The position numbers were made by a program, and so were the translations under genes. Shown one piece after another: positions 60,941 through 64,000 of a DNA stretch of 64,000 bases. The DNA comes from Mesaphorura yosii (Eukaryota; Arthropoda; Collembola; Poduromorpha; Tullbergiidae): assembly GCA_009869945.1 (NCBI GenBank), contig WIXG01000219.1, forward strand, positions 1 through 64,000, read 5' to 3'. Below the pieces are notes generated by a model. It did not search any database and was not told the DNA's origin. It saw only the letters and a program-made list of their open reading frames with translations. Each line of letters starts with the position of its first letter. Within the stretch, counting starts at the first letter, position 1.

Positions 60941-63900
60941 TTCGGCTCCTTGCTTGCAAAAGTATCACAATCTAAGCACTGATCGTATGAATTATTACGC
61001 TAAAAATTCAAATTAAGTTTTGTAAGAACTTGCAATAAAGAGAGAATATCTAAGGTAATTTTAGCCGTTTACCGGCAACGAGAAAGAGGTAAGAAAATTT
61101 ACGTGGTGTGTTCACTTCGAAATAAGTATTAGTAAGTTAACTCATTTTACAGTGTGTCCAGGTGATAACATCGGATATCGAGGCTGGTGGTACCATTCAT
61201 AATTTCGCGTGTCAATCGACAAATATCTAATGCAAAAAGTATCCAGAGCGTTTGGCCAACAAGCCGTTGTGATCTGAAAAGAAAATACATCAAATGAATG
61301 AAATGTACTATAGTCACATCGCCAATATAAAGCTGACATTTCGTCTGGTTGTAGCTAAAATAGTTTACGAATAGCGGTGGATATTTTCAGCTTTATGGTG
61401 ACATTGACTGTGGTTGTGACAGTCCAGGGTCCAGTCGTCTGGTCTCGTTCACAAATGTGTTGAACTTTTCTTTCAAATGCCCCAACGATCAGTAGGAATT
61501 GACAATCATTTTGTAATCCGCAAATGGAAAAGTTTTAAAGTTTTCAAAAAATGAGTGGTGAAAGAATCTAAAGCGTTGGTCATACCACTATTTGAAGTGC
61601 GAGGACTGTTTGTCAAACGTCGACTCTGGACCTTCTGCATTTTGCCTTTGCTTGGAGTTAAATTCAGCTTTGGATTAAATCGTGCAAAGTGCTTTCAAAA
61701 TGCTGGAATTGAAAGGATACGGATGGAAAGCAAAAACATTAAATTGGTTCTGTTCGAATGAGCTTGTCACTGCAGTGGTAAACCACAACAAATAGTTCCA
61801 CTTGGTACTGGCACTGCAGTCTGCTATTGTGTTTATGAGTCCAGTAACGGAGTAACCCATGCCAAACTATTGCTAAATCAAAATCGTAACACTTTGTAAT
61901 CCTCTGGCTTGTGGAGTCTGAGTCTTGTCCAAGTATTCACGCAAAATGCTAACCACGGGCGAAACGGATTTAAAAGAACATAGATGTAAAATAAAATCCG
62001 ACTCAGACAACAAGACCGCAGTTGGCGCTTAATGCATTGCAGGCCATTACCAATGGAGGACAAACACATCGATACAGCGAAGGAAAGCACAACTCCATCA
62101 CCATCAAGTTAAGAGTTTGCAAATAAAGCATGCAATTCTTGTCATCTTATTGTGTGTCCGTTTCTTTGCCAAGACTTTCTCCAATACCAATTTGTTCACT
62201 TTTACTTGAGTTCGGCCACGATTCTAGCCGATTCACGAGTCTGGACTTTCGACAACAATGCCTGTACATTTGCTTTGCCGCGGGAAACGAACGGCAGCCA
62301 TAATGTAGCAAGCTCTTAACCTCCTCCGGCGTTGATAGTGTTACCATCGAAGATAAAACTGTAAACAAGCAAGGACTTTGGACAAAGGAAAGTAGACAAG
62401 AAAGCAAACGTAATGATAAGAAATTCTCGTATATCAATCAGTCTTTATTTTGAAATGCTTTTTCAAGTCTTTTCTTCAACGAAGCCATAAACATAAACTT
62501 TATCTGTGGCACTAAATGACCAAACAAACAAGGGTAAAGAGATGCCCGGAAACTCACTCAAAGACCGGCAGCACGACCACAAATATTGGTCTAGTCTCCT
62601 GTCTAGCTTGACTTGGTCGGACTGCCAATTGTGGTCTTACTCTGCAAGTCTTAGGCTACAGCAATAATAATATATAATCGGTAAACTGCAACCCGTTACG
62701 ATCAAGGAATAAGAATGAAGCGTTGTCCTCTTGTAGTGTTCTAACAGCTTCAAGTTAGTAAAGAACAAAACAACAGCCAAAGGACATTTTTCCGTTCACA
62801 TTGCAATCAAAGTCAAGCAGTTGTTAGAATCCCTGAATTTTCGTCAAATTGGGGCTGTAGTCTTCGCACTTCCAAAAAAGCAAAAGAGAGACCAATTCAA
62901 TGTTATTGTTCACTCTGGCAAATTTTTCTCACGCACTCAAAAATCTCAGGTTACCCCTGCCAGGTATCACAGTTGCACATCACAGGCTTCTCTTAATCGC
63001 GTCGGCTTAGAAAGTACTCTTTCTGATTCATACACATCCTGTCCCCGCGATTCTAATCTGCCCAATTCGCAATCAACAACATATCAGCTTGATAATTTAG
63101 TCTTACCGGAATTTAATTTGCAAGCTGGAATGGTAATTCTCCTATGAGCACGAGAACTGCACCATTAAGCATGAAAGCGTTGAACTTCGGTCACTGAAAC
63201 TACTTCGTTTCGTCAAATCTTAAAATTAAACTAATTGAAATAATATTCTTGTCGTTAGTTAATAAATTAAGTCAAGAGGTCTTAATACTTTCTTGAATCA
63301 ATTTCACTTCCAGCTTTAGTTCTCAAAACTTGCAGCGCTTCCAAGTTTCTAGTCCAAGCCAATCAGTAAATGTGGGCTTCAGCACTAGTTTAGTAAAAGT
63401 ATCGAATTCACAATGGGGGAGTTTATGATATGAAAAGCGGGTCTTGCGTACTTTGGTGTTTCTCGGACGAAGTCTTTCCATAGACTGAAGGAGAAAACTC
63501 GTCTGTCTCGGAATAATCATAGCCATTGCCTCCTCCATTGCTTACGCCGACTACCAGCATCATTGTAAAGAACAAGAACTCAGGCTCTAGGTCCTGGCAT
63601 TTGAGTCTTGATTGAGTTCCTCGCTTCCCTTTAAGCAGCGTACGCCCGACGGGCGAGTAGCAGCAACTTGGTTTAACGTAGATGAGGTGAGACGAGACTG
63701 ACGAAGATGAAGTTCCGTTCCAAGCCATGCCATTTAGCGTGGCAATATTTTGTGCATACGGATTGTTGCCGTTTTTGCTGTACATTGCAGCGGAGATTTG
63801 TATTCTTGCTGAAGTGCTGGTCTGGATTCATTTTTCTCAATTCTCCTCCGTACGAGTCTGCAGACAGCAGTCGACGGCGCGCCTTCATCGTGTGCGACTC

Positions 63901-64000
63901 TGCTTTTCTTAACATGAATCAACTCAGTTGCCATCATGATCGTTTCCTTTGCTTCACATCCTCACCTGCCTAAATCCATGCGGAAAGTGAAATCTTTGAC
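60941..64000. other. Right-end stretch, no certain gene
   Basis: A minus-strand frame from ATG at 63785 to a GTAAGC donor at 63546 (80 codons, phase 0, ending FLFFTMMLVVG) is another, weaker candidate first exon for the ADAMTS-like gene. A plus-strand Ser-rich frame at 62821-63147 lacks an ATG start. I can support no other gene before the window edge. Confidence 0.35.

Noticed and set aside
62147-62437. 96-codon minus-strand frame that looks like a Cys-containing secreted protein
   Set aside because: It opens with TTG rather than ATG, has no upstream exon I can splice, and no known Cys pattern.
62570-62640. Short inverted repeat GACCACAA...TTGTGGTC
   Set aside because: The arms are imperfect beyond about 10 bp and there is no coding or RNA context; expected by chance in 64 kb.
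62821-63147. 108-codon Ser-rich plus-strand frame
   Set aside because: It starts with TTG, and I found no good acceptor or downstream exon.

Overview
This is a eukaryotic window, almost certainly from an arthropod. Genes are split by short GT-AG introns (mostly 50-150 bp) with occasional long ones. Two genes encode small Ala/Pro/Val-rich cuticle-type secreted proteins, and one encodes a Gln-rich secreted protein. The conserved genes read as animal orthologues (DNAI1, TBCA, ETFA, PTPS, MSTO1, ADAMTS-like). The axonemal dynein chain implies motile cilia or flagellated sperm. I cannot name the species. All exon models were built by eye from reading frame, splice consensus and remembered family sequences, with no search run.

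Layout. 2.2-3.6 kb (-): an acidic Ser-rich protein of unknown function. 5.1-11.2 kb (+): 14-exon axonemal dynein intermediate chain DNAI1. 11.55-12.15 kb (-): tubulin cofactor A, convergent with DNAI1. 12.7-14.2 kb (+): ETFA, divergent from TBCA across a 569 bp gap. 15.9-19.6 kb: a secreted-protein cluster of two paralogous cuticle-like genes (+) flanking a Gln-rich secreted protein (-), each with a TATA box. 19.8-20.4 kb (-): 6-pyruvoyl-tetrahydropterin synthase. 21.1-23.3 kb (+): misato/MSTO1. 24.3-25.4 kb (+): a decayed phospholipid scramblase copy that keeps introns. 25.98-26.95 kb (+): a 36-residue membrane micropeptide ORF and a 158-residue C-terminally anchored protein.

27.4-41.9 kb (-) holds 21 phase-compatible coding exons (1,316 residues) of an ADAMTS-like/punctin (MADD-4/nolo-type) extracellular protein: TSR, Cys-rich module, about seven further TSRs, Ig domain, acidic/Arg-rich linker, two TSRs, PLAC. 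The start codon lies upstream. The best candidate first coding exon is near 60.7 kb, which would make the gene-poor 42-60.6 kb stretch one giant first intron. Within the gene lie a LINE endonuclease fragment (32.6-33.1 kb) and a small opposite-strand ORF (37.4 kb). The 42-64 kb stretch otherwise holds one clear element, an 884 bp mariner-type inverted-repeat transposon with TA target duplication (47.4-48.3 kb).

Together the genes are a mixture of housekeeping (ETFA, TBCA, MSTO1, PTPS), ciliary (DNAI1), cuticle and synapse/matrix functions. There is no operon-like logic. Pterin synthesis and cuticle genes sit side by side, but I see no evidence that this is functional linkage.
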